The notes: a model not told the origin generated them from the sequence alone. DNA of 64,000 bases from Sphingobacterium sp. CZ-UAM (GCF_002000245.1 NZ_MTCM01000010.1:82760-146759); one strand, 5' to 3'. Numbered from the stretch's first letter, positions 54,757 to 63,541 are shown. Numbers and translations: made by a program.

Positions 54757-54951
54757 TTCATATTGTTTTGAAAAATTTAAGGGCACTTCGGTCCCTTATT
54801 TGTCTTTATGACAACATGTAAATGGAAATATATCGTTTTTTTTATTTTTCCTTGTGAATTCGCTCTATTTAAAAATTATAGTTTCTTACAGTTGTGATTT
54901 TGGATGGGGCGCTTGTTGTTCAACTGATGGAATAAGAAAAAATATGTATCA

Positions 54952-56775
54952 ATGAATCCTATAACGACATTATACGACCAAAAGCATCAAGAAATTGCCG
55001 CCACGGTCTTAAAATTAAATAAGCAGGTTAATACGTTAAGTTTAACACGACTCTTTGTCATCCTTGGTGGGGGAGCTCTATTGTTTTATACTTTTCAGCT
55101 GGAAAGTCTTCCATTGGTTTTCTTCTGTTTCTTTGCGCTGTTGTTTCTATTTGCCTATTTGGTACGCCGGCAGAGCCAATTGGAGCTTCAAAAGAACTAT
55201 TTTGAAGCCTATTTGAAGGTGCTCTCCAATGAACAAAACATCGCTGGTGGAAAATCAAATATGTATGCTAATGGAGAGAATTTCGAGGATGGCAGCCATG
55301 CTTATAGTTCAGATATGGACGTATTTGGTGCACATTCCTTATTTGCCCAACTGAATCGCTCAACAACAAAACAGGGGATTGATTTACTGGCATCCTGGTT
55401 AAATGCTCCTCTGGATAGAGAGCAGATCCAACGTAATCAGGAAGCGTCGAAGGAACTGGAAGATGAATCGGAATGGATCTGGGATTTTCAGGCTAAACTG
55501 CTGGCAAATCTTAATCATAAATTAGATATTAAAGCTTTTTTGTCCAATTATTTCCAGGATCGGAATTTTAATTTTGGGAATGCTTTCATGCGTATATATG
55601 TTAACGTCGGACCCGTTTTATTTGTGTTGGCGCTTGTTGGTAGTTTTTTTATTTCCAAATTTGCAGCAATTGCCACGATATTAGGTTTGTTTCATATTCT
55701 CTGGGCTTTCGCGAAAGCGGGTAGTGTTGGTTTATTTTCTTCAAGGATAGATAAGATTGGCGGAATACTGGCTTCCTACGCCGATGCGATACAAGCTATA
55801 GAAAGTCACCCATGGAAATCCGCTTCCTTACAGGAAATGGCTAATGAATTAAAGCAGGGGGGGCATGCTGAGCCTATTTCAAAAGCATTTAAAAAACTCG
55901 CTGCGCTTATCAATAATCTTGATGCGCGAAACAATGTTTTTGTTGGCGTATTTCTGAACCTTTTCTTACTGTGGGATTTTAGACAGGTGCTGGCGATTAT
56001 CGACTGGAAAAACAAGTACGAACAGGAGATTCTGAATTCGTTTGATACTTTGGCAAAAGTCGAAGCTGTAAATAGCCTCGCAATTTGGAAAAGGAACCAT
56101 CCGGATTATAGTTACCCTGTCATCTTAAATAATCCTGGTGAGGACAAAATTGATGCGCAAGGTGTTTACCATCCACTCATCCCAAGGGAGTTAGTGGTTG
56201 CCAACGATTATACCAGTAATGATCATCGGGTCGCCTTGGTGACCGGATCCAACATGGCCGGAAAAAGTACGTTCTTGCGTACTATCGGTGTCAATGCAGT
56301 TTTGGCCTATGCCGGCGCAAGTGTTGCTGCCACGTCATTTCAATTGCCGATTTATAAGCTTGTATCTTATATGCGTATCCGGGATAATCTGAATGAAAGT
56401 ACTTCCACCTTCAAGGCAGAGCTCAATCGCATGAAGTTTATATTGGATACAGTGGCTTCGCACAAAGATAGTTTCTTTCTGATTGATGAGATGCTACGGG
56501 GTACAAACTCCGTTGATAAGTACCTGGGTTCACGAGCTATCATTAAGCAGCTGGCTCGCTTGGATGGCAAAGGTATGGTGGCTACACACGATCTCCAGCT
56601 GTCCAGTTTAGAACAGGAATTTCCAAATGACATTAAAAATTATCATTTTGATATTCAGGTGAATGAAGGGCAGATGCTGTTTGACTATAAGCTGAAAACA
56701 GGAGAGTGTAAGATCTTCAACGCATCTTTGTTATTGAAGGGGATAGGCGTAGATATCGAGGAAAATATTGGATAA
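54952..56775 (+). CDS. Membrane-associated MutS-like ATPase
   Basis: A 607-residue protein with the MutS ATPase at its C-terminus: Walker A GSNMAGKSTFLRT with Lys438, the Q-loop/signature area, and Walker B FFLIDEMLRGTNSVDK with the D-loop. The N-terminal part has two hydrophobic helices (LFVILGGGALLFYTFQLE and PLVFFCFFALLFLFAYLV) and two more near 220-260. It lacks the mismatch-recognition and Smr domains of MutS1 and MutS2. It therefore belongs to the membrane MutS-related group found in Bacteroidota, of unknown role. It is followed 67 nt later by a thioesterase gene. Confidence 0.88.
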   Translation: MNPITTLYDQKHQEIAATVLKLNKQVNTLSLTRLFVILGGGALLFYTFQLESLPLVFFCFFALLFLFAYLVRRQSQLELQKNYFEAYLKVLSNEQNIAGGKSNMYANGENFEDGSHAYSSDMDVFGAHSLFAQLNRSTTKQGIDLLASWLNAPLDREQIQRNQEASKELEDESEWIWDFQAKLLANLNHKLDIKAFLSNYFQDRNFNFGNAFMRIYVNVGPVLFVLALVGSFFISKFAAIATILGLFHILWAFAKAGSVGLFSSRIDKIGGILASYADAIQAIESHPWKSASLQEMANELKQGGHAEPISKAFKKLAALINNLDARNNVFVGVFLNLFLLWDFRQVLAIIDWKNKYEQEILNSFDTLAKVEAVNSLAIWKRNHPDYSYPVILNNPGEDKIDAQGVYHPLIPRELVVANDYTSNDHRVALVTGSNMAGKSTFLRTIGVNAVLAYAGASVAATSFQLPIYKLVSYMRIRDNLNESTSTFKAELNRMKFILDTVASHKDSFFLIDEMLRGTNSVDKYLGSRAIIKQLARLDGKGMVATHDLQLSSLEQEFPNDIKNYHFDIQVNEGQMLFDYKLKTGECKIFNASLLLKGIGVDIEENIG

Positions 56776-56842
56776 AAATGACTCAACTGTTTTTAGATAG
56801 CCTTACATTTGTGCTCTCTTGAATCCTTAAAAATAACAATAA

Positions 56843-57244
56843 ATGACTTTACAAGAACGTATTGATTTATCGGAAACACATGTCTGCACAACTGTATTCC
56901 CGTTTTTGACAAATCATCACGATACCTTATTCGGCGGTAAGGCAATGTCCATTATGGACGAAGTGTCTTTTATGGCCGCAACGAGATTCTGCCGCAAGAC
57001 ATTAGTGACGGTATCAACCGACCGTATCGACTTTAATAAAGCAATTCCTTCCGGGAGTATTATTGAGGCAATTGCGCGGGTACAAAATGTGGGACGTACC
57101 AGCCTGAAGGTGAAAGTTGAAATATTTCTGGAGCATATGTATAAAGAAGGAAGGGAACTGGCGATCGAAGGTGTTTTTACTTTTGTTGCTTTGGATGAAA
57201 ACAAGCAGCCAATTCCTGTTCTTGAAGGCTTGGATGTGGAGTAA
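56843..57244 (+). CDS. Acyl-CoA thioesterase (hotdog fold)
   Basis: A 133-residue hotdog-fold thioesterase of the acyl-CoA thioester hydrolase (YciA/BACH) group. The conserved NHHDTLFGGKAMSIMDEVSFMAATRFCRK contains the Asn...Asp catalytic stretch, and SGSIIEAIARVQNVGRTSLKVKVE matches the second half. It hydrolyses acyl-CoA; chain length unknown. It lies just upstream of the smpB terminator region, on the opposite strand to smpB. Confidence 0.92.
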   Translation: MTLQERIDLSETHVCTTVFPFLTNHHDTLFGGKAMSIMDEVSFMAATRFCRKTLVTVSTDRIDFNKAIPSGSIIEAIARVQNVGRTSLKVKVEIFLEHMYKEGRELAIEGVFTFVALDENKQPIPVLEGLDVE

Positions 57245-57513
57245 TCTATTCCTTGTAGAAGGATAGGTAGCATTGGCGCTGTCTAGAAACTCAATGAAGG
57301 GGCGGGTAATCCACCCCTTGCTTGTATCTATCCGTTTCGTCAGGTTATGTCCGTTTTAAACTCGTCCTTCACGACAGATCAGTGATCATTTAATTACGTT
57401 AGTAAATATCCAAAAAATCTTCGCGGAAGGTTCGATCAGTTCAATTGCTCTGTTGTGTTCAGGAATAAGGAACGTATTCCCTTGGATACTTTGACCCCGG
57501 TGCATTGGCCGTA
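57245..57513. other. Convergent spacer, weak hairpin
   Basis: Between the thioesterase and smpB ends. An imperfect hairpin AAGGGG.GGG / CCACCCCTT at 57297-57319 could stop transcription, but no T-run follows. I looked for tmRNA here because smpB is adjacent, and saw none. Confidence 0.35.
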
Positions 57514-57969
57514 TTAGAACTTCATAACGCGATCGAGCTCGCGTTTGACATCTCTTTCCTTAATATTTTCCCGTTTATCAAAATCTTTTTTACCCTGTGC
57601 CAGGGCAATTTCAACTTTTGCAAAACCGCGAGAGCTGATAAAAATGCGTAACGGAACAATTGTAAAACCGCGTTCTTCTCCCTTTTCTTTTAATTTTTTC
57701 AGTTCTTTTTTTGTCAGGAGAAGTTGACGGTCACGTTTTGCTTCATGGTTGTAAAATGAACCCATGGAATATTCGGCAATATGCATGTTACGAATGTAAA
57801 GACCATCGTCGAAGAAACTACAGAAACTATCGTTAATATTTGCCTTTCCCTCGCGTATTGATTTGATTTCAGTGCCTAAAAGTCGAATTCCAGCAACGTA
57901 TTTGTCCAGTAGATGATACTCAAAAGAAGCTTTTTTATTTTTTATATTGATATCTGAAGATAAAGCCAT
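57514..57969 (-). CDS. smpB: SsrA-binding protein
   Basis: A 151-residue trans-translation factor that delivers tmRNA to stalled ribosomes. It shows IKNKKASFEYHLLDKYVAGIRLLGTEIKSIREGKANIND, the beta-barrel core, HNHEAKRDRQLLLTKKELKKL and the C-terminal ALAQGKKDFDKRENIKERD tail. The start is at 57969; the gene is divergent from the ceramide operon. Confidence 0.97.
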   Translation of the reverse strand: MALSSDINIKNKKASFEYHLLDKYVAGIRLLGTEIKSIREGKANINDSFCSFFDDGLYIRNMHIAEYSMGSFYNHEAKRDRQLLLTKKELKKLKEKGEERGFTIVPLRIFISSRGFAKVEIALAQGKKDFDKRENIKERDVKRELDRVMKF

Positions 57970-58379
57970 ATATTGTTGTATATTAGTAAGTCTATACCAT
58001 TGCTATTGCAATGAACCTAAATGTAACTAATTATAGGATAATTTATAGTTCGCAAATATAATTATTAAAATTGTCTTATTTTATAGTAGAATTGTGTGGG
58101 AGATGTTAGCGGAGTATTAAAATAAAATTAACTGTTTTGGGGCGATGTGTTAAAAATATGACTAAATTTAAGCGAAAGTCAGATTATGTTTTCGTATGTT
58201 TGCAACGTTTTTTGGAATTATTGTGAATATATACAACGTAGAATTTCAACTTACATTGTGGATAGAGCAGATTTTTATTCGAAGACAGAGTTTTTTATAT
58301 AAAAGTCCAATTCGAGAATTTTGTTTGTTACAATAACATCTAAAAGTTAGAAATAGTTTTAGAAATACCTTTTTATCGC
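57970..58379. other. Long divergent leader of smpB and the ceramide operon
   Basis: 410 nt of AT-rich sequence without a credible coding frame. TATGTTTG at 58195-58202 fits a -7 box for the ceramide operon, with no strong -33 partner; that would give an untranslated leader of about 170 nt. No known riboswitch core is recognisable. Confidence 0.4.
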
Positions 58380-59579
58380 ATGAGTAAAGGAAAGTTAGGC
58401 GAAAAAATATCGCAATTTAAGATTGTAGAGGAGTTAAAAGCTAAGGGCTTATATGCCTATTTTAGACCTATTCAATCAAAACAAGATACCGAGGTAAAAA
58501 TCGATGGTAGACGTGTATTGATGTTCGGTTCTAACTCTTATTTAGGGTTGACGACTGATACACGTATTATAAAAGCAGCGCAAGATGCTTTGGAAAAGTA
58601 TGGTACGGGATGTGCTGGATCACGTTTCTTAAACGGTACGTTGGATATTCACGTAGAACTGGAGGAAAAACTATCTGCTTACGTAGGTAAAGAAGCCGCA
58701 ATTCTTTTTAGTACAGGATTCCAATCAAATCTTGGTCCTTTGTCTTGCCTGATGGGTCGTAATGATTATATTTTGTTGGATGAACGTGATCATGCATCTA
58801 TTATCGATGGTAGCCGTTTGTCATTTGCGAAAGTCATCAAATACGGTCACAACAATATGGATGATCTGCGTGCTAAATTATCCAGGTTACCTGAAGAAAG
58901 CGCAAAATTAATCTGTACTGACGGTATCTTTAGTATGGAGGGTGATATTGTTAACTTGCCGGAACTTACCACAATTGCGAATGAGTTTGATGCTGCGGTC
59001 ATGGTGGACGATGCGCATAGTTTGGGTGTTATTGGGCACAAGGGAGCTGGTACAGCATCACATTTTGGGCTTAATGATGACGTAGACTTAATCATGGGTA
59101 CCTTCAGTAAATCGTTAGCTTCTTTAGGTGGATTCGTAGCCGGTGATGCTGATGTGATTGATTTCTTGAAACACAATGCACGCTCGGTTATGTTCAGTGC
59201 TTCGATGACGCCGGCATCTGTTGCTTCGACATTGAAGGCGTTGGAGATCATCCAAAATGAACCTGAGCATATTGAGAAACTGTGGAAAAATACCGATTAT
59301 GCCAAAGCACAATTATTGGATCATGGCTTTGATCTAGGTGCTACGGAAAGTCCTATCTTACCAATATTTATTCGTAGCAATGAAAAAACCTTCTGGGTGA
59401 CAAAAATGCTCCAAGATGATGGTGTATTTGTTAATCCAGTTGTTTCTCCAGCAGTTCCTGCTGAGGAGTCTTTGATTCGTTTTTCATTGATGGCGACACA
59501 TACTTATGACCAAATTGATGAAGCAATCGAGAAGATGGTTAAAGTATTCAAACAAGCCGAAGTTGAAACATTAATATAA
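58380..59579 (+). CDS. spt: Serine palmitoyltransferase
   Basis: A 399-residue PLP-dependent alpha-oxoamine synthase that condenses L-serine with an acyl-CoA to 3-ketosphinganine, the first step of sphingolipid synthesis. Visible: GSNSYLGLTTDTRI, GTGCAGSRFLNGT, VMVDDAHSLGVIGHKG with the PLP Asp and His, and GTFSKSLASLGGFVAG whose Lys244 forms the internal aldimine. It could in principle be a KBL or AONS homologue, but the next two genes match the ceramide pathway and decide for Spt. It heads a five-gene operon. Confidence 0.94.
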   Translation: MSKGKLGEKISQFKIVEELKAKGLYAYFRPIQSKQDTEVKIDGRRVLMFGSNSYLGLTTDTRIIKAAQDALEKYGTGCAGSRFLNGTLDIHVELEEKLSAYVGKEAAILFSTGFQSNLGPLSCLMGRNDYILLDERDHASIIDGSRLSFAKVIKYGHNNMDDLRAKLSRLPEESAKLICTDGIFSMEGDIVNLPELTTIANEFDAAVMVDDAHSLGVIGHKGAGTASHFGLNDDVDLIMGTFSKSLASLGGFVAGDADVIDFLKHNARSVMFSASMTPASVASTLKALEIIQNEPEHIEKLWKNTDYAKAQLLDHGFDLGATESPILPIFIRSNEKTFWVTKMLQDDGVFVNPVVSPAVPAEESLIRFSLMATHTYDQIDEAIEKMVKVFKQAEVETLI

Positions 59580-59592
59580 AATCTAATCGTAT

Positions 59593-60714
59593 ATGATTCA
59601 GATTGTACCCGTTGAAACAAAGAAACAAAGACGGTTGTTTATCGATTTCCCTCATAGTCTCTATGAGGGAAATCCTAATTATGTACCTGCCTTATTTCTT
59701 GAACAAAACGATTTGCTTTCCCCTGATAAGCATCCCTTTTATAAACATTCCCAAGCACAGCCTTTTTTAGCATACCGTGACGATAAAGTCGTTGGCCGAA
59801 TCTGCGCGATTTGGAATAACAATCACAATGCTTTTAATCATGTGAATGAAGGTCAATGGGGATTTTTTGATTGTATAGATGACCAGGAGGTGGCTAACGC
59901 GTTGTTCGAAACTGCCGAAAAATGGGTGAAAGCCAAAGGCGGAGACACCATCGTTGGACCGATCAATTTATCGACCAATGATACCGTTGGACTTTTGGTG
60001 GAAGGTTTCGATAGACCACCCGTGGCGATGATGCCCTATAATTCGCCCTATTACATCGATTTAATTATCAATGCCGGTTACGGACATAAGGTCGATCTAA
60101 GAGCCTATCTGGTCATGGAGCAAACTGCTGATAAGCGATCTGTAAAGTTGTTGGATAAGCTGGAGGAACGTTTAAAAAGATCGGGCATTACTCTTCGCCA
60201 ATTTAACGTAAAAGATTTCAAAAACGAAGCTGCGAAGGTTCGTGATATCTATAACAGAGCCTGGGATAAAAATTCAGGGTTTGTTCCGATGACGGAAGAT
60301 GAATTTAACTATACGGCTAAAGACCTGAAAATGATCTTAGACCCACGTTTTGCTATTGTAGCCGAAAAGGATGGTGAGCTTGTTGGTTTTGGTCTTGGTA
60401 TTCCGGATATCAACCAAATTCTGATCAAAGTAAAAAAAGGCCGTCTGCTTCCTACCGGTATTTTCAAATTGTTGTTCGGGAAGAAAAAGATCAATTTGCT
60501 TCGGGTGTTGATGTTGGGCGTATTGGAAGATTACCGCAAGATGGGTATTGAAGCATGTTTATATGGCCGAATTATTAAAGAATCAAAAGATTCTAATATA
60601 AAAGGGGCTGAATGTTCATGGATGTTGGAACATAATTATATGATGAACCATGCCATTGAGCAAATGAATGGAGAATTGTACAAACGTTATCGTTTGTATC
60701 AAAAATCATTATGA
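59593..60714 (+). CDS. bcerS: GNAT-fold ceramide synthase-like acyltransferase
   Basis: A 373-residue soluble protein of the GNAT superfamily fused to a second similar half, like the bacterial ceramide synthase (bCerS) that acylates the amine of sphinganine/3-ketosphinganine. Blocks: FIDFPHSLYEGNPNYVPALFLEQNDLL, GDTIVGPINLSTNDTVGLLVEGFDRPPVAMMPYNSPYY, and the acyl-CoA-like loop VLEDYRKMGIEACLYGRIIKES near residue 310. It begins 13 nt after spt and overlaps the next gene by 4 nt. Identification rests on family resemblance plus operon context; no motif is unique to bCerS that I can see. Confidence 0.8.
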   Translation: MIQIVPVETKKQRRLFIDFPHSLYEGNPNYVPALFLEQNDLLSPDKHPFYKHSQAQPFLAYRDDKVVGRICAIWNNNHNAFNHVNEGQWGFFDCIDDQEVANALFETAEKWVKAKGGDTIVGPINLSTNDTVGLLVEGFDRPPVAMMPYNSPYYIDLIINAGYGHKVDLRAYLVMEQTADKRSVKLLDKLEERLKRSGITLRQFNVKDFKNEAAKVRDIYNRAWDKNSGFVPMTEDEFNYTAKDLKMILDPRFAIVAEKDGELVGFGLGIPDINQILIKVKKGRLLPTGIFKLLFGKKKINLLRVLMLGVLEDYRKMGIEACLYGRIIKESKDSNIKGAECSWMLEHNYMMNHAIEQMNGELYKRYRLYQKSL

Positions 60715-61703
60715 TAGAAAAAATATTGATCACTGGAGCGAGTGGTTTTGTAGGTTATCATTTGACGAGGGCAGCGAAGGAAGCGGGGATGGAGGTTCAT
60801 GCTGCTGTAAGAAAGTCGAGTGATGTTTCTGAAACTCGTTCTGTTGTGGATAAATTTGTTTATCCTGATTTCGCTGATGAAGCTTCGATAAAGGCTTTAT
60901 TGGAATCGGAAAACTATACCTATGTTGTACATGCGGCAGCAATGACACGTGCCAAACGCGAAGAAGATTTGGAAAAGGTCAATGTTGGTTACACCAAAAA
61001 CTTGGCATCGGCTTGTTTCTCTCTGAAAAATCCAATCAGCAGATTTGTTTTTGTCAGCAGCCTTGCTGCGATAGGGCCAGTGCCTTATGCATCCGATTTA
61101 ATTGATGAACGTAATCCCTACTGTCCGGTAACAGCTTATGGGCGAAGCAAAAGCAAGGCGGAACTTGCATTGAACGAGTTTGTGGATCAACCATTGACAA
61201 TTTTACGCCCTACAGCAGTATATGGTCCTAGAGAGAAGGATATTTTTATTCTTTTCAAAACCATGAACGGCGGAATGGATGCCTATGTTGGAAGATCTCC
61301 TCAGAAACTGAGTTTTATCTACGTTACGGATCTGGTTCAGGCGATTTTAAATGCCTGCCGCTTGGATCAAGGTGGGAAAAAGGTCTACAATTTGAGTGAT
61401 GGTCAGGTGTATGACAGATATGAAATGGCAAAATTTTTCAGAGAGTTTACCCAGAAGAAGATGTTTCGTATGCATATTCCACTGGGAGTTGTTAAGGCGG
61501 TGGCCATCATCTTTGAGCGGCTATATAAAAATTCGAAAAAGATACCTGTACTATATCCAGAGCGATTGAATGAACTTACAGCTGAAAATTGGGGCTGTGA
61601 TATTTCATTGGCTCAAACCCAGATACAATACCAACCTAAATATGATTTGAGAGCAGGCTTAATGGAGTCGCTAGCTTGGTATAAAGAAAATAAATGGTTA
61701 TAA
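60711..61703 (+). CDS. cerR: CerR-like NAD-dependent epimerase/dehydratase
   Basis: A 330-residue extended short-chain dehydrogenase. The NAD(P) motif is ITGASGFVGYHLTRAAKE at the N-terminus and the catalytic pair is Tyr143-G-R-S-Lys147. In known bacterial ceramide operons an enzyme of this family (CerR) reduces the 3-keto group. It overlaps the preceding gene by 4 nt (ATGA) and is followed 9 nt later by the CDP-alcohol transferase. The operon context supports CerR; the fold alone would fit a sugar epimerase as well. Confidence 0.85.
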   Translation: MIEKILITGASGFVGYHLTRAAKEAGMEVHAAVRKSSDVSETRSVVDKFVYPDFADEASIKALLESENYTYVVHAAAMTRAKREEDLEKVNVGYTKNLASACFSLKNPISRFVFVSSLAAIGPVPYASDLIDERNPYCPVTAYGRSKSKAELALNEFVDQPLTILRPTAVYGPREKDIFILFKTMNGGMDAYVGRSPQKLSFIYVTDLVQAILNACRLDQGGKKVYNLSDGQVYDRYEMAKFFREFTQKKMFRMHIPLGVVKAVAIIFERLYKNSKKIPVLYPERLNELTAENWGCDISLAQTQIQYQPKYDLRAGLMESLAWYKENKWL

Positions 61704-61712
61704 TCACAGACA

Positions 61713-62405
61713 ATGAGTGAGTTTAAAATAAATAAAAAGCTTTTCCAAGATCGGAAAAGAACAAATATCCTGAGCGAACCTGAACAAAAGCTGATTACGT
61801 ACCTCGTGCCAAGGGTACCTAACTGGATTACTTCGGACGGGCTTACAGCAATCGGTTTTTTTGGCTCGTTAATGGTTTTGGGGAGCTTTATACTTGCAGA
61901 ATACGTGGATATTCGCTATTTACTCTTGGGGATACCAGGTTTCTTTGTGCAATGGTTTGGTGATTCGTTAGACGGGCGTATTGCTTTTTATCGGAATAAA
62001 TCGCGCCGTTGGTATGGATTTGCGTTGGATATTGTAATGGATTGGATCAGTACTGTCTTTATTGGATTGGGCTATGTACTTTATACGACAGGTGATTATA
62101 AGTATCTTGGATTTACGTTGGTTTCCTTATATGGTTGGGCAATGATTATATCCCAGCTTCGGTATAGGATTACAGATAAGTACACCATAGATGCAGGTAT
62201 ATTGGGGCCAACGGAAATACGGGTAATTATTTCCTTAGTAATGTTATTGGAAGTGCTCATGCCGGGCTCCATTAATTGGTGTGTATTTGTGATCTGTATT
62301 TTACTTTTTATTATCAATGCAAACGACACACGTCTCTTGTTGAAATTGGGAGATGCGAAGGATAAGGAAGACAAATTGAAAAAACAGCAAGAGGAGGTTA
62401 GCTAA
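61713..62405 (+). CDS. CDP-alcohol phosphotransferase family protein (variant motif)
   Basis: A 230-residue membrane enzyme with about six helices. Its signature, DxxDGxxAR..G...D...D, reads D84-SL-D87-G88-RI-A91-F92...G102-FAL-D106-IVM-D110. All four metal-binding Asp are kept, but the Arg after Ala is replaced by Phe92. Such enzymes attach a phospho-head group (inositol, ethanolamine, glycerol) from or to a lipid. In this operon, behind ceramide genes, it is a good candidate for a phospho-sphingolipid head-group enzyme. Substrate unknown. Confidence 0.82.
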   Translation: MSEFKINKKLFQDRKRTNILSEPEQKLITYLVPRVPNWITSDGLTAIGFFGSLMVLGSFILAEYVDIRYLLLGIPGFFVQWFGDSLDGRIAFYRNKSRRWYGFALDIVMDWISTVFIGLGYVLYTTGDYKYLGFTLVSLYGWAMIISQLRYRITDKYTIDAGILGPTEIRVIISLVMLLEVLMPGSINWCVFVICILLFIINANDTRLLLKLGDAKDKEDKLKKQQEEVS

Positions 62406-62407
62406 AT

Positions 62408-62803
62408 ATGTCTTCAAAGATTATTCCTTTTTTGAAAGCACAACTCTCCGCCTTTTTGGGCGGATTGTTTGATTTTGGGGTATATTCTGCTTGTTATAAA
62501 CTGTTTCATATTAGCGCTCCCTTCTCCAATGCAATCAGTGGTAGCCTGGGGGCGATCGTAAATTTTCTGATCAACCGGTATTGGTCTTTTGGTAGCACTC
62601 AAAATTCTGTTGCTAGCCAGTTATGGAAGTTTGTGATTGTTGTCTGTGGTAGCATTCTGCTTAAATCTACCGGTATCCATTTTCTAGTGGATGTGTACCA
62701 TTTTAATTTTTTGTTGTCAAAGCTATTTGTCGAGTTGCTTGTTTCTTTAGGTTTTAATTACACGCTTCAGCGTTTTTGGGTTTTTAAAGTAATAGAGAAG
62801 TAA
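62408..62803 (+). CDS. GtrA-like membrane protein
   Basis: A 131-residue protein with four hydrophobic helices. The blocks FLKAQLSAFLGGLFDFGVYSACYK and AIVNFLINRYWSFG and the end FNYTLQRFWVF are typical of the GtrA family, small membrane proteins linked to lipid-linked sugar or polyprenyl-phosphate movement. It begins 2 nt after the CDP-alcohol transferase gene, the last gene of the operon. It could act as a flippase partner for the lipid made by the operon. Confidence 0.85.
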   Translation: MSSKIIPFLKAQLSAFLGGLFDFGVYSACYKLFHISAPFSNAISGSLGAIVNFLINRYWSFGSTQNSVASQLWKFVIVVCGSILLKSTGIHFLVDVYHFNFLLSKLFVELLVSLGFNYTLQRFWVFKVIEK

Positions 62804-63115
62804 TTTTCCTGCCTTCAATTGGACGATGTTAGTTCAGCTTAATCCTGCTTTTTCTTTTATACCTTTTCAGGAGACTTAATCTTTTTTTTCGATTTTTTGT
62901 TAGTGAAATTGTAATCTGGTGGCGACCACTTCAGGTTATTTGTGAAACGGCTCAATGTATATTTGATTTCGGTTTCAGCCTTTCCTTTTTAGACTTTCAT
63001 TAAAAGCGCAGTATTAACAGTGATATTCTTTCTAAGTGAGATTAAGAACGTGTGGTTATAGTAATAATTGTTTATGGAATGATTATCCTTTAGTCTGGGA
63101 ATAATCTAGATTTAA
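62804..63115. other. Gene-free spacer after the ceramide operon
   Basis: AT-rich sequence with no credible gene and no clear terminator. Nothing recognisable. Confidence 0.4.
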
Positions 63116-63203
63116 ATTAGTATTTAGTTAGGTATTAATTAGCTTTTACCTAAACAATACCTAAACTAAACCTAAACAAACCCTAAGTAAACCCTAACCA
63201 AAC
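63116..63203. repeat. Second 11-bp-period array, with strand switch
   Basis: Eight 11-mers in register: ATTAGTATTTA, GTTAGGTATTA, ATTAGCTTTTA, CCTAAACAATA, CCTAAACTAAA, CCTAAACAAAC, CCTAAGTAAAC, CCTAACCAAAC. The last five (63149-63203) are clear repeats of a CCTAA-headed unit; the first three are TTAG-bearing and partly complementary to them, so a hairpin is possible. The period equals that of the array at 19210-19374. Confidence 0.75.
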
Positions 63204-63329
63204 AGATAAATTAAGTATACTTTGACCAGCCTATATTACCTGTTTTTATGCAGCTCCTCCCGGCTGTATTCTTGCCGTTTTTTTCTATATCTTCCATTTG
63301 ATATCTCCATAGATGTTTTATGGACATTG

Positions 63330-63515
63330 ACCCCAGCAGCCCGCCCCCAATCCCGCCGCAGATCCGGTACTAACCCACCATCTGTCTTTACCGGTACTCC
63401 CTTCGCCCCCCAATTCCGCATATTCGTACATAACCCAGCTTTTTTGTCCCCGCGTACCCCACTAGACCCCCTGCTGGGAAAAACAATCCCCCACCGTTCC
63501 AGCCAGTTAGCAGAA
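63330..63515. other. C-rich, strand-biased segment
   Basis: A stretch with many runs of 3-6 C on the plus strand (G on the minus), in contrast with the AT-rich surroundings. A minus-strand frame of 116 residues (63236-63586) runs through it but looks spurious. G-runs on the minus strand could form a quadruplex. It lies just upstream of the rRNA promoters. Confidence 0.6.
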
Positions 63516-63541
63516 AAATAAAAGAAATAAGAACAAAAGTC

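Noticed and set aside
57245..57513. tmRNA gene beside smpB
   Set aside because: No tRNA-like ends or tag frame ending in Ala-Ala are visible.
63149..63203. Telomere-like CCTAA repeat
   Set aside because: The motif resembles eukaryotic telomere repeats only by chance: the unit is 11 bp and interior to a bacterial chromosome-like region.
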